From positions 62,001 through 126,000 of the forward strand of contig JBAZYO010000013.1 in assembly GCA_041659285.1 (NCBI GenBank): DNA of 64,000 bases, written 5' to 3'. Of the stretch, positions 49,390-58,259 are shown in pieces (the first letter of the stretch is position 1; each line of letters starts with the position of its first letter). Under the pieces are notes generated by a model. That model did no database searches, was not told the DNA's origin, and worked only from the letters and a program-made list of their open reading frames with translations. The DNA comes from Vicinamibacterales bacterium. GTDB taxonomy: Bacteria > Acidobacteriota > Vicinamibacteria > Vicinamibacterales > UBA2999. The position numbers and the translations under genes were made by a program.

Positions 49390-50943
49390 ATGCCGTCCAT
49401 CCCGAACAGCGCCGACATCCTGCTCGCCGTGATCGAGGCGACGCCGGACGCTATCTTCGTGAAGGACCTCGACGGACGCTACGTCATCGTCAACCAGGCA
49501 ATGGCGCACTTCGCCGGCCGCGACGCCGCCGACATGATGGGCAAGAACGATCTCGAGTTGTACCCGGAAGAAACCGCCCGGCGCTTCATGGCCGACGACC
49601 GGGTGGTGCTGGCCAGCGGCAAGGCGATGTCGTTCGAAGGCGTCGCCAGCGGCCGGTCCGGCACGCAGGCCTATCTCGTGACCAAGGGCGTCTACCGCGA
49701 CACGGCCGGCACCATCCTTGGCCTCTACGGCATCTCGCACGACATCACGGCGCTGCGCAAGGCGCAGGATTCCCTGGAGCAGACGCGCGCGGCGCTGTTC
49801 CGATCCCAGAAGATGGAAGCGGTCGGGCAGCTCACCGGCGGCATTGCCCACGACTTCAACAACATCCTCATGGTGATCCTCGGCAACCTGGAGCTGCTGA
49901 AGCTGCGGCTGCCCGAGGGTGACGACCACACCGTGGAGCTGATCGACGAAACGCTGCGCGCGACGCGGCACGGACAGGACCTCACCGGCGACCTGCTCGC
50001 CTTCTCGCGGCGCCGCCAGTTGAATCCCCAGCCCGTCGGCATCAACGCGCTGATCGAGAGCATCGTCCGCATGCTGGGGCGCACGCTCGGCACCACCATC
50101 CGGATCCAGACGGCGACCAGCCGCGATGCCGGCGTGGCGCTGGTGGACCCGGCCGCGCTCGAGGCGGCCCTCCTCAACATCGCGCTCAACGCCCGGGATG
50201 CGATGCCCGACGGCGGCACGCTCACCATCCGCACCTCGAAGGCCGACATCACGCAGGCGCCGCGCATGGACGACGACCTGCCGATCGGGCAGTACGCGAT
50301 GATCGCCGTCCAGGACACTGGCACGGGCATGCCGCCGGAAGTGGCGGCGCGGGTCTTCGAACCGTTCTTCACGACCAAGACCGGGGGCCGCGGCAGCGGC
50401 CTCGGCCTCAGCATGGTCTACGGCTTCGCCAGGCAATCCGGCGGCACCGTCAACATCGCATCGGAACCGGGTCACGGGACCACGGTGATCATCTACCTGC
50501 CGCTGACCAGGAGCGAGCCGCGGGCCGCGGCGGCGCCGGCGCTGCCCATCGCGCCGCCCATCGTGGTGAAGACCATTCTCGTGGTGGAAGACGAAGCGGC
50601 GGTGCGCACCACCGTGCGGCGCCAGCTCGAGACCCTCGGACACAAGGTGATGGTGGCCGCCAGCGCCGGGGTGGCGCTGCCGCTGCTGAAAGGACCGGAA
50701 CCGCCGGATGTGCTGGTGATCGACGTGGTGCTCGGCGCCGGCATGAGCGGGATTGAACTGGCCGAAGCGGCGCGCGCGGCGCGCCCGGGCCTTGCGGTGA
50801 TCTTCATGTCGGGCTTCACCGCGGTGCCCGAGGCGCAGGAGCGGATCAAGGCGCTCGGTGCGCCGCTGCTCGCCAAGCCGTCAACGCTGTCGCAACTCGA
50901 CCGCGCGTTGCAGGCGGTGTCTTCGGACTCCCGGTCCGCCTGA
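49390..50943 (+). CDS. hybrid sensor histidine kinase (PAS, HisKA, HATPase, receiver)
   Basis: A 517-residue soluble hybrid kinase. PAS domain at residues about 8-125 (VIEATPDAIFVKDLDGRYVI), H box GGIAHDFNNILMVILGNLEL, N box ALLNIALNARDAMPDGG, G1 DTGTGMPPEVAARVFEPFFT and G2 GRGSGLGLSMVYG. A C-terminal receiver has ILVVEDEAAVRT, an Asp in VLVIDVVLGAG and Lys in LLAKPST. No membrane segment, so it senses a cytoplasmic signal. Start chosen where the PAS domain begins; TAAGAT lies 11 nt upstream. No partner regulator is adjacent. Confidence 0.92.
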   Translation: MPSIPNSADILLAVIEATPDAIFVKDLDGRYVIVNQAMAHFAGRDAADMMGKNDLELYPEETARRFMADDRVVLASGKAMSFEGVASGRSGTQAYLVTKGVYRDTAGTILGLYGISHDITALRKAQDSLEQTRAALFRSQKMEAVGQLTGGIAHDFNNILMVILGNLELLKLRLPEGDDHTVELIDETLRATRHGQDLTGDLLAFSRRRQLNPQPVGINALIESIVRMLGRTLGTTIRIQTATSRDAGVALVDPAALEAALLNIALNARDAMPDGGTLTIRTSKADITQAPRMDDDLPIGQYAMIAVQDTGTGMPPEVAARVFEPFFTTKTGGRGSGLGLSMVYGFARQSGGTVNIASEPGHGTTVIIYLPLTRSEPRAAAAPALPIAPPIVVKTILVVEDEAAVRTTVRRQLETLGHKVMVAASAGVALPLLKGPEPPDVLVIDVVLGAGMSGIELAEAARAARPGLAVIFMSGFTAVPEAQERIKALGAPLLAKPSTLSQLDRALQAVSSDSRSA

Positions 50944-50951
50944 AGGCGGAC
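50934..50951. repeat. GTCCGCC palindrome at the kinase stop codon
   Basis: GTCCGCC-TGAA-GGCGGAC: the TGA stop lies in the loop. It sits between two converging genes and may end transcription from both sides. Confidence 0.55.
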
Positions 50952-50960
50952 GCCACATGC

Positions 50961-51680
50961 TCAGGCGCCGCAGCCGCCGAGGAACCGTGAGCTCTTGAGC
51001 CACTGCTGATCGGGATAGTAGGCAAACACGAGCCCGCCGCCCTTCACCCGATCGATCATTTCCCTGGCGATGTCGTTGCGAATCGCCGGGCATCCCCAGC
51101 TCCGCCCCAGCCGCCCGGTGGTCTTCACGAACTGCCGGCTCACGTACGGCGCGCCGTGCATGACAATGGCGCGCTCGCGCGCGCGGTCGTTGATGCCCTC
51201 GTCCAGCCCATCCAACCGCAGCGAATAGCCGTTCTTGCCGACGTAGGTCGTATCGGTGACGAACAAGCCCAGGCTGGTGCGGTGCGTTTCGGGCTGATTG
51301 GAGAACAGCGTCGCGGTCTGCCCGCCGCTGCCCTGTCCGTGAGCGACGAGTTCCTCGTAGAGCAGCGAGTGCGTGGCGAGGTCGATCACCCAGAGGCGTT
51401 CCTGGGTCGAAGGCCGCGAGTAGTCGATCACGGTCAGCGTCTTGGGGTTCGACACCTTGCCGGCGCGAACCGCGCAGGTCGCGGCGTTCAGGGCCAGGTC
51501 GAACACGGCGGGCTCGAGGGAGCCGAGCGAGGCACCCGCAAAGCTCTCGCGCGCAAAGGTCACATTCGCGTTCGTGGAGACGTCAAAGCCCGGCGCCGCG
51601 GCAGCCGCCATGGCACTCGAGACGAAAAGGACGACGGCAACGGTCGGAATGAAGCGGACAAGCGGCACACGTCTATTCAC
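50961..51680 (-). CDS. murein L,D-transpeptidase catalytic domain family protein
   Basis: A 239-residue secreted protein with signal peptide (RFIPTVAVVLFVSSAMAAAA). Catalytic motif MHGAPYVS...GRSWGCPAIR supplies the His and the nucleophile Cys of the YkuD-like fold; SLLYEELVAHGQGSGGQTAT precedes it. The family is thought to act on peptidoglycan cross-links. GTG start with GGAG upstream. It is followed on the same strand by nothing, and preceded 90 nt upstream by a second transpeptidase gene, so both may serve wall remodelling. Confidence 0.88.
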   Translation of the reverse strand: MNRRVPLVRFIPTVAVVLFVSSAMAAAAAPGFDVSTNANVTFARESFAGASLGSLEPAVFDLALNAATCAVRAGKVSNPKTLTVIDYSRPSTQERLWVIDLATHSLLYEELVAHGQGSGGQTATLFSNQPETHRTSLGLFVTDTTYVGKNGYSLRLDGLDEGINDRARERAIVMHGAPYVSRQFVKTTGRLGRSWGCPAIRNDIAREMIDRVKGGGLVFAYYPDQQWLKSSRFLGGCGA

Positions 51681-51770
51681 GCTGACTCCACTGTTGGGCT
51701 GTCGTTTACGGGGGTTCAGACAGTCTACCAGCGATCGCGCGATTTCCCAGCTCGGGCGCTTGTGGCCGCC

Positions 51771-53378
51771 CTAGGGGCGGTCGTATCCGTAAATGTCGGG
51801 TTGGAAGTGGAGGCCGCCCTTGTCGTCGACCCAGGACGTGAAATAGACGATATGGACCGGTACCTGTTCCTTGAGTTTCACGTGCTTTTCCGCGCCGGCG
51901 TTCATGGCCGCAAACATCGCCGGCTCGTCCCACTCGGGGAAGTCCTTCAACACGTACTTGGCCAGCTTTTCCGGTTCCTCGACGCGAACGCAGCCGTGAC
52001 TGAAGGCACGGCCCGGCCGCTCGAACAGCGCGTCGGCCGGCGTGTCGTGAAGGTAGACGTTGTAGGAGTTGGGAAACAGAAACTTCACGTGGCCCAGGGC
52101 GTTGTTGGCGCCTGGCCGCTGCCGGAAGGCGAGGTTCCTCAGGGCGTCGGCATTGTCCCAATCCACGTCCGACGCCTTCAGCGTTTCGACCTTGTCACCC
52201 GACACCCGCAGCACTTCGATGTTCTGCTTCTCCAAGTACCGCGGATCGCGAGCCACCGCCGGCGCCGTCTCGCCTTCGGCGATCGAGTCGGGGATGTTCC
52301 AATACGGGCTGAACACGACCGTTTCCATTTCGTCGCTGAAAATCGGCGTGTTGTGCCCGGGCTTGCCAACCACCACGCGGATGTCCATCACGGTCTTGCC
52401 GTTCTCACGCGCGGCCATGGTGAAGTACGGAATGTTGACGATGAAGTGGCGGGCGCCCAGGTCGTTGGGCAGCCATCGCCACCGTTGAAGATTGATCGCG
52501 ACCTGGCGGATGCGCGCCTCGATCGGCACGTTCAGCGCCGTCGTCGTGACCGCGTCCACCACGCCGGTGGCCTTCAGGCCGTGCAGTTCCTGGAACGACT
52601 TCACGGCCGCTTCAACATCCGTGTCGAACCGGTTCGATGGCGCTACCCCGTCGGCGGCCTTCAAGTGGCCGCTGGCCGCGAGCCGCTGGCGAAGCGCGAC
52701 CACGGCGGGGCCGGACGAGCCCGGCTTCAACACCACCGCGGGCACGGCGGTCCATCCGCCCTTTTCTTTCTGCCCGTGGAGATCGTCGAGCGCCTTCTGC
52801 AGCGCCGCGTACTCGGGATGGGGCGGCCGCATCGACTCCACCCACTTCATCGGCTCGTCCACGGCCTGCGCAAACGTGGCGGCGTAGTCCGGGGCCACGC
52901 GCTGGTTCTTCCAACTGCCATCGGGCGTGTTCGGCTTGGATCGGCCCATCGCGACGTCACGCCCGAAGGCGAGCAGGCCGGCGGTGAGGCGCACATCGAA
53001 CTCGGCGAGGCGCTTCAAGCGTTCGGGGGACTCCTTGTCGAGGGCCTCAACGGCCTGGCCCATGGTGAGCAGCTCGGGGGTGGCGTAGTCCGCCGGGTCG
53101 AACCCGTGCTGGCGCGCGGTGTTCAGGACCTGCAGCGCCTCGGTGCCCTTGGCGGTCGGCCGCCGCTGGTCCACCCATGCCGGGGCCTCGGCTCTTTGTG
53201 TGTAGAACGTGTGTAGATCTGTCCAAACCTCTGCCGTGATGCCGGGCGCGGGATTTGCCGCGAGAATCTCGTGGAGGGCCGGTGTGACTTCGTGTGATTT
53301 CGCGGCCTTGGCGCAGCCAGCGGCGGTCACCACGCCAACGAAGACGAGGGACAGAACCAGGGCAAATGAGGTTCGCAC
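51771..53378 (-). CDS. L,D-transpeptidase, YcbB/LdtD type, lipoprotein
   Basis: A 535-residue enzyme making 3-3 cross-links in peptidoglycan. Lipoprotein signal (LSLVFVGVVTAAGC); scaffold domain; peptidoglycan-binding domain (SSGPAVVALRQRLAASGHLK and DTDVEAAVKSFQELHGLKA); YkuD catalytic domain with LHDTPADALFERPGRAFSHG followed by CVRVEEPEKLAKYVL, giving the His and Cys. Length and order match YcbB. GTG start; a near-palindrome GCTC-ATAC-GAGC precedes it. It is divergent from nothing and lies 48 nt after the phosphatase gene on the same strand. Confidence 0.92.
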   Translation of the reverse strand: MRTSFALVLSLVFVGVVTAAGCAKAAKSHEVTPALHEILAANPAPGITAEVWTDLHTFYTQRAEAPAWVDQRRPTAKGTEALQVLNTARQHGFDPADYATPELLTMGQAVEALDKESPERLKRLAEFDVRLTAGLLAFGRDVAMGRSKPNTPDGSWKNQRVAPDYAATFAQAVDEPMKWVESMRPPHPEYAALQKALDDLHGQKEKGGWTAVPAVVLKPGSSGPAVVALRQRLAASGHLKAADGVAPSNRFDTDVEAAVKSFQELHGLKATGVVDAVTTTALNVPIEARIRQVAINLQRWRWLPNDLGARHFIVNIPYFTMAARENGKTVMDIRVVVGKPGHNTPIFSDEMETVVFSPYWNIPDSIAEGETAPAVARDPRYLEKQNIEVLRVSGDKVETLKASDVDWDNADALRNLAFRQRPGANNALGHVKFLFPNSYNVYLHDTPADALFERPGRAFSHGCVRVEEPEKLAKYVLKDFPEWDEPAMFAAMNAGAEKHVKLKEQVPVHIVYFTSWVDDKGGLHFQPDIYGYDRP

Positions 53379-53426
53379 GGTGCTCGTATGAGCAACGGCC
53401 GTGCCACCGCCGGCGCCAGCTCGTGG

Positions 53427-54170
53427 CTAGTCGAACACTTCGACGATCACGACCGTGATGTTGTCGGGGCCACCCTTCGCGTTGGCGGCCGCAATCAAGT
53501 GCGCACACGCGCCCTGCGGGTCGCCACGAAATCGCGCCAGGGTGTCGGCCAGTTCCGCGTCGGGAACCATCCGCGTGAGGCCGTCGCTGCACAGCAACAG
53601 GCAGTCGCCCGCCGACACGCGCACTTCGTCCAGCTCCACTTCGACGTCGAGCTCGCGGCCCAGCGCGCGTAACAGGACGTTCTGGTGGACCGACGTCAGG
53701 CTCTGCTCGCGGTCAATCAGGCCGGCGCGCACCTGCGCCTCCACCAGCGAGTGATCGCTCGTCACCGGCTCGATCTGGCCGTCGTGCCAGAGGTAGGCGC
53801 GGCTGTCGCCGACGTGCGCAAGGCTCAGGATGTCGCCCTCGATCCAGGCGCTGACCACGGTCGTGCCCATGCCGGTGTGGACCTTGTCGGCCTCGGCGTG
53901 GTCGTAGATGGCGTCGTTCGCCGCGCACACCGCGTCGCCCAGACGCGCGGATCGCGGCAAACGGGCGCCGGCGGTCGTGACGCCAGGCGCTTCGTCGAAG
54001 AGGTCGCCGATCACCTTCACGGCGATCTGGCTGGCCACTTCTCCGGAGGCGGCGCCGCCCATGCCGTCGCACACCACGAACAGGCCTTGTTCGGGGCGCG
54101 CGAGGTAGGCGTCTTCGTTGATGGGACGGACGCGGCCCACGTCGGTCGCCGCCCCCACTTTCAATTGCAT
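53427..54170 (-). CDS. PP2C-type serine/threonine phosphatase
   Basis: A 247-residue phosphatase: NEDAYLARPEQGLFVVCDGM with the metal-binding Asp, GMGTTVVSAWIEGDILSLAH, VGDSRAYLWHDGQIEPVTSD, LLLCSDGLTRMV and GGPDNITVVIVEVF carry the eleven PP2C motifs. It would reverse Ser/Thr phosphorylation by Hanks-type kinases; none is adjacent. The frame is open further upstream but the ATG at 54170 gives the standard N-terminus (KVGAATDVGRVRPINEDAY). Confidence 0.93.
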   Translation of the reverse strand: MQLKVGAATDVGRVRPINEDAYLARPEQGLFVVCDGMGGAASGEVASQIAVKVIGDLFDEAPGVTTAGARLPRSARLGDAVCAANDAIYDHAEADKVHTGMGTTVVSAWIEGDILSLAHVGDSRAYLWHDGQIEPVTSDHSLVEAQVRAGLIDREQSLTSVHQNVLLRALGRELDVEVELDEVRVSAGDCLLLCSDGLTRMVPDAELADTLARFRGDPQGACAHLIAAANAKGGPDNITVVIVEVFD

Positions 54171-54188
54171 CGGGGGTATTCTCTCCGC
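54171..54188. promoter_or_regulatory. 18-bp divergent promoter region
   Basis: Only 18 nt separate the two start codons. Plus strand: TATTCT (54177-54182) 6 nt before the EVE ATG. Minus strand: GAGAAT (54179-54184) 8 nt before the phosphatase ATG. The -10 boxes overlap and neither gene has room for a Shine-Dalgarno sequence, so both mRNAs are probably leaderless and the promoters exclude each other. Confidence 0.5.
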
Positions 54189-54590
54189 ATGAGATGGCTC
54201 GTCAAAGAAGAACCTGAAAACTACTCGTACGCGCGGTTTCAGGCCGACGGGAGCACCGTGTGGGCCGGCGTCAAGAACCCCGTGGCCCAGAGAAACCTGC
54301 AATCGATGAAGAAGGGCGAACCGGTGTTCTTCTACCACACCGGCAAGGAGAAGGCGGTCATCGGCACCGCCACCGTGGCGGTGGAGGCCTATCCGGACCC
54401 GAAGAACGCGAACCTGGTGGTGGTGGAACTGGCCGCCGGCAAGCCGCTCAAGCGGCCGGTGACGCTGGCGGAGATCAAGGCCGACAAGCGCTTCGCCGAC
54501 ATGCCCCTGGTCCGGATTCCCCGGTTGTCGGTTCAGCCGGTGACCGACGAGCAATGGGACATGATCGAGGCGATGAGCAAGTTCGCCTAG
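54189..54590 (+). CDS. EVE-domain protein
   Basis: A 133-residue EVE domain, a PUA-like fold thought to bind modified bases: RWLVKEEPENYSYARFQADG, TVWAGVKNPVAQRNLQSMKK, GEPVFFYHTGKEKAVIGTAT and MPLVRIPRLSVQPVTDEQWD. Complete and of normal length for the single-domain form (thymocyte nuclear protein 1-like). The stop overlaps the ABC-F stop on the other strand by 3 nt. Confidence 0.92.
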   Translation: MRWLVKEEPENYSYARFQADGSTVWAGVKNPVAQRNLQSMKKGEPVFFYHTGKEKAVIGTATVAVEAYPDPKNANLVVVELAAGKPLKRPVTLAEIKADKRFADMPLVRIPRLSVQPVTDEQWDMIEAMSKFA

Positions 54591-56518
54591 GCGGACTTAC
54601 CCACCGAATCCAGCGCGTCCCACCGCGCCATGGCGGTGAGCAGCTCCCGCTCGATCGCCTCCACGCGCGTCACGGCTTGCCGGATAACGTCGGCACCCTC
54701 TTTGTAGAAGTCGGGCCTCGCCATCGCCGCCTGCAGCCGCTTCTGCTCCTCTTCGAGCGCGGCGATGCGCTTGGGCAGGTCGGCGTATTCCTTCTCTTCC
54801 TTGAACGACCGCTTGGACTTGGTCTTTGATCCCGACGACTGTCTGCCGGTTCCCGACGATTGCCTGGTAACTCCCGACGCTTCCTTGGTAAGTCCCGACG
54901 ATTCTTTGGCAGCTCCCGGCAGTGCTTTTGACTGCCTGAGCCAATCCTCGTAGCCGCCGACGTACTCCTGCACCTTGCCGTCGCCCTCGAACACCAGCGT
55001 GCTGCTGACGACGTTGTCCAGGAAGCGGCGGTCGTGGCTGACGAGCAGCAGCGTGCCGGGCCATTCGACCAGTTGCGCCTCGAGGAGCTCGAGCGTCTCG
55101 AGATCCAGGTCGTTGGTCGGCTCGTCCAGCACCAGCACGTTGGCGGGCCGCGTGAACAGGCGCGCGAGCAGCAGGCGGTTGCGCTCGCCGCCCGACAGCG
55201 CCTTCACCGGCGAACGGGCGCGCTCGGGCGAGAACAGGAAGTCGGCAAGATAGCCGTGCACGTGCTTGGGCACGCCGTTCACCGTCACGGTGTCGGCGCC
55301 GTCGCCGACGGTGTCCACCACCGTGCGTTCCGGATCGAGTTGCTCGCGCTGCTGGTCGTAGTAGGCCACCTGCACGTTGGCGCCGCGCCGCACCTCGCCC
55401 GCCTGCGGCGGAATCTCCCCCAGCAACAACCGCAGGAGCGTCGTCTTGCCGGCGCCGTTGGGTCCGATCAAGCCGATGCGGTCGCCGCGCATGACCCGGA
55501 GCGAGAGGTCGCGGACCACCGGCGAGGCGCCGAACGAATGACTGAGGCCCTTCGCCTCGAACACCATCTTGCCGGACGGGTCGGCCTGGTCCACCTGCAT
55601 GCGGACGTTGCCCATCTGGGCGCGGCGCGCCGCGCGCTCGGCCCGCATGGCCATCAGCGCCTTGACGCGGCCCTCGTCGCGCGTGCGCCGCGCCTTGACG
55701 CCGCGCCGCAGCCACACTTCTTCCGACGCCATCTTCTTGTCGAACTTGGCGTTCTGCAGTTCTTCGTTGGCCAGCCACTCTTCCTTCTTGCGCTCGAAGG
55801 TGGCGTAGTCGCCGGGCCACGAGGTCAGCGTGCCGCGGTCGATCTCGACGATGCGGGTGGCGACCTTTTCGAGGAAGGCGCGGTCGTGCGTCACGAAGAT
55901 GACCGCGCCGGCGTAGCCCAGGAGAAAGGCTTCGAGCCACTCGATGGCTTCGATGTCGAGATGGTTGGTCGGTTCGTCCAGCAGCAGCACGTCCGGCTGG
56001 CTCACCAGGGCGCGGGCCAGCAACACGCGCCGCTTCCATCCGCCCGACAGCGTGTCCACGATCGCTTCGGAGGGCAGCCCCAGCTTGGTCACGATCAGCT
56101 CGACGCGCTGCTCGAGGCTCCAGCCATCACGCTCTTCCAGCTCGTGCTGGAAGTTCCCCAGCCGCGTCATCGCCTCTTCGCTGTAGTCGGTGGCCACCTC
56201 GACGGCGGCGTGGTGATAGTTGGTGATCAGGCTGGAAAGGTCACCCAGCCCGTCGGCAATCACGTCGAAGACCGGCCGGTTGGCGGCCAGGGGCACGTCC
56301 TGGACGAGCCGGGCCACGCGCGCCCCGGGCTGGGTCCACACCGTGCCGGAGTCGGGCTTCAGGTCACCGCCGATGATCTGCATGAGCGTGGACTTGCCGG
56401 TCCCGTTGCGGCCGATGATGGCGATGCGTTCGCCGGGTTCGACCTGCAGGGCAGCGCGGTCGAGCAGCGGCAGGTGGCCGTAGGCGTGGGAGATCTGGTC
56501 GAGCACAACAAGTGGCAT
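54587..56518 (-). CDS. uup: ABC-F ATPase, Uup type
   Basis: A 643-residue cytoplasmic ABC-F protein with two ATPase domains and no membrane part: IIGRNGTGKSTLMQIIGG and TLSGGWKRRVLLARALVSQP in the first, LIGPNGAGKTTLLRLLLGEI and ALSGGERNRLLLARLFTRPA in the second, each with DEPTN. The C-terminal coiled coil (KRIAALEEEQKRLQAAMARP) is the Uup DNA-binding domain. Uup affects ribosomes and branched DNA. The linker before the coiled coil is built from four 7-residue repeats. Confidence 0.93.
   Translation of the reverse strand: MPLVVLDQISHAYGHLPLLDRAALQVEPGERIAIIGRNGTGKSTLMQIIGGDLKPDSGTVWTQPGARVARLVQDVPLAANRPVFDVIADGLGDLSSLITNYHHAAVEVATDYSEEAMTRLGNFQHELEERDGWSLEQRVELIVTKLGLPSEAIVDTLSGGWKRRVLLARALVSQPDVLLLDEPTNHLDIEAIEWLEAFLLGYAGAVIFVTHDRAFLEKVATRIVEIDRGTLTSWPGDYATFERKKEEWLANEELQNAKFDKKMASEEVWLRRGVKARRTRDEGRVKALMAMRAERAARRAQMGNVRMQVDQADPSGKMVFEAKGLSHSFGASPVVRDLSLRVMRGDRIGLIGPNGAGKTTLLRLLLGEIPPQAGEVRRGANVQVAYYDQQREQLDPERTVVDTVGDGADTVTVNGVPKHVHGYLADFLFSPERARSPVKALSGGERNRLLLARLFTRPANVLVLDEPTNDLDLETLELLEAQLVEWPGTLLLVSHDRRFLDNVVSSTLVFEGDGKVQEYVGGYEDWLRQSKALPGAAKESSGLTKEASGVTRQSSGTGRQSSGSKTKSKRSFKEEKEYADLPKRIAALEEEQKRLQAAMARPDFYKEGADVIRQAVTRVEAIERELLTAMARWDALDSVGKSA
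54830..54926 (-). repeat. 21-bp tandem repeat in the ABC-F linker
   Basis: Four 21-bp units (from 54830, 54851, 54872, 54893) each beginning TCCCGACG on the plus strand, plus part of a fifth. They encode AKESSGL, TKEASGV, TRQSSGT and GRQSSGS. Because the unit is a multiple of three, copy-number change keeps the frame. Confidence 0.85.
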
Positions 56519-56554
56519 GGAACTCTCAAGCGTACCGCAAAACGGGCCATGGAC

Positions 56555-56817
56555 TAGCCAGCCGCAGATTTGACGCAGATTACTGACGTCGGCGAACTCC
56601 TTGAGCCGATGCGGCGCCGTCATGCCCGGGGCGAGCTCGGCGGCTGCCCGCGTCGTCTGGGGCTAATCTGCGGCTGCCTGCGTCATCTGCGGCCCTGGTG
56701 TATTCTGCGGCCCATGAACACGCCGTTTCGACTTGCCTTGCTTGCCTTGGCCCTTCTGGTATCTGTGTTATCTGCGTCATCTGCGGCCCAGTCTGCGTCT
56801 GCGGCCCAGTCATCGGC
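56555..56817 (+). repeat. ATCTGCG-type interspersed repeats
   Basis: Many copies of ATCTGCG, CATCTGCGGCC and their reverse complement in the gap between ABC-F and the peptidase and into the peptidase signal peptide (VLSASSAAQSASAAQS). The same motif recurs at 63355. No gene lies in the gap. Confidence 0.8.
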
Positions 56818-58141
56818 GTTGGAGGCAGAAACCCTCCAGCACTTCCAGGCGCTGCTCAAGCTCGACACGCAGAGTCCGCCGGGCAACGAGGTCCGCGCGG
56901 TCGAGTACCTCAAGCAGGTGCTCGACAAGGAAGGCATCCCCTACCAGGTGTTCGCCAAGGACCCGACGCGGCCCAACCTGGTCGCGCGGATCAAGGGCAA
57001 CGGCAAGAAGAAGCCCATCCTGATCATGGGCCACACCGATGTCGTCACCGTGGACGCCAAGAAGTGGACGCATCCGCCCTTCGGCGCCGTGCGTGAAGGC
57101 GGCTACATCTATGGCCGGGGCGCCGTCGACGACAAGGACAACCTGACCGCGGCGCTGATGATGATCCTGCGCCTCAAGCGCGAGGGGACGCCGCTGGACC
57201 GCGACGTCATCATGCTCGCCGAGTCTGGCGAGGAAGGGGCGCCGGACGTCGGCGCCCAGTTCATGGCCGACAATCACCTCGACGCGATCAACGCGGAGTT
57301 CTGCTTCGCCGAAGGCGGCGGCGTGGTCCGCGAGGGCGGCAAGGTGCGGCAGGCCAACGTCGGCACCACCGAGAAGGAGCCGCGGCCGATCGAGGTCATC
57401 GCGCGCGGCCCCGCGGGCCACGGCTCGGTGCCGTCGAAGAACAACGCCGTCACGCACTTGTCGGCCGCGGTGGGCAAGGTCGCCAACTGGGTGCCGCCGC
57501 TCCGCGTCAACGAGACGACCGGCGCCTACTTCCGCAAGCTGCAAACGATGGTGACGCCTGAGGTGGCCAGGGTCTACCGCGACGTGCTGAGCCCCGACCC
57601 CAAGGTGAACGGCCCGGCGGCCGAGTGGCTGCTCGAGAACCAGCCCGCGCACTGGTCCATGCTCCACACCTCGCTCGTTCCCACCATCGTCGACGCCGGG
57701 TTCCGCTACAACGTGATCCCCTCGGAGGTGAAGGCGACCTTCGACGTGCGGCTGCATCCGGATGAAGACCAGTCGAAGTTCCTGGACGAAGTGCGCAAGG
57801 TGATCAACGACCCCACCGTCGAAGTGCGGTGGTTCCGCGATCGCTACCGGCCGGCGGGCGGGTCTCGGCTCGACACCGAGGCCTATGCGGTGCTCGAAGC
57901 GCAGCTCAAGAAGCACTACAGCACCGAGGCGCTCCCCACCATGGGCACCGGCGCCACCGACATGTCGAACATCCGCGCGAAGGGCCCGCAGTGCTACGGC
58001 ATCGGCCCCGCGATCGACACCGAAGACGGCCCCAAGGGCTTCGGCGCGCACAGCGACCAGGAGCGCATCCTCGAATCGGAGCTGCATCGCTTCGTGCGGT
58101 TCCAGTACGAACTGGTGATGGAGCTCGCGCGGGCCCGGTAG
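56714..58141 (+). CDS. secreted M20/M28-type zinc dipeptidase
   Basis: A 475-residue peptidase: signal peptide TPFRLALLALALLVSVLSAS, metal ligands in ILIMGHTDVVTVD, YGRGAVDDKDNLTAA and LAESGEEGAPDVG, and a dimerisation domain with GPAGHGSVPSKNNAVTHL. The C-terminal FGAHSDQERI carries the last His. M20 carboxypeptidase/dipeptidase by motif; exported. TATTCT lies 7 nt before the ATG. Part of the signal peptide is made from an interspersed repeat. Confidence 0.92.
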   Translation: MNTPFRLALLALALLVSVLSASSAAQSASAAQSSALEAETLQHFQALLKLDTQSPPGNEVRAVEYLKQVLDKEGIPYQVFAKDPTRPNLVARIKGNGKKKPILIMGHTDVVTVDAKKWTHPPFGAVREGGYIYGRGAVDDKDNLTAALMMILRLKREGTPLDRDVIMLAESGEEGAPDVGAQFMADNHLDAINAEFCFAEGGGVVREGGKVRQANVGTTEKEPRPIEVIARGPAGHGSVPSKNNAVTHLSAAVGKVANWVPPLRVNETTGAYFRKLQTMVTPEVARVYRDVLSPDPKVNGPAAEWLLENQPAHWSMLHTSLVPTIVDAGFRYNVIPSEVKATFDVRLHPDEDQSKFLDEVRKVINDPTVEVRWFRDRYRPAGGSRLDTEAYAVLEAQLKKHYSTEALPTMGTGATDMSNIRAKGPQCYGIGPAIDTEDGPKGFGAHSDQERILESELHRFVRFQYELVMELARAR

Positions 58142-58259
58142 GGCCTTGACTTTCCGCGGTCCGGCAGGCAGATTTCTCTTCATTCGGCCCGGTCGCTCTC
58201 GTCCGTGCGTGTTCGTCGTCATTCAGCGCGTTGCTGCAAGACCTGTTGGGAGGCTAACC

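Noticed and set aside
54830..54926. CRISPR-like array
   Set aside because: The 21-bp units are contiguous, without spacers, and lie in frame inside a gene.
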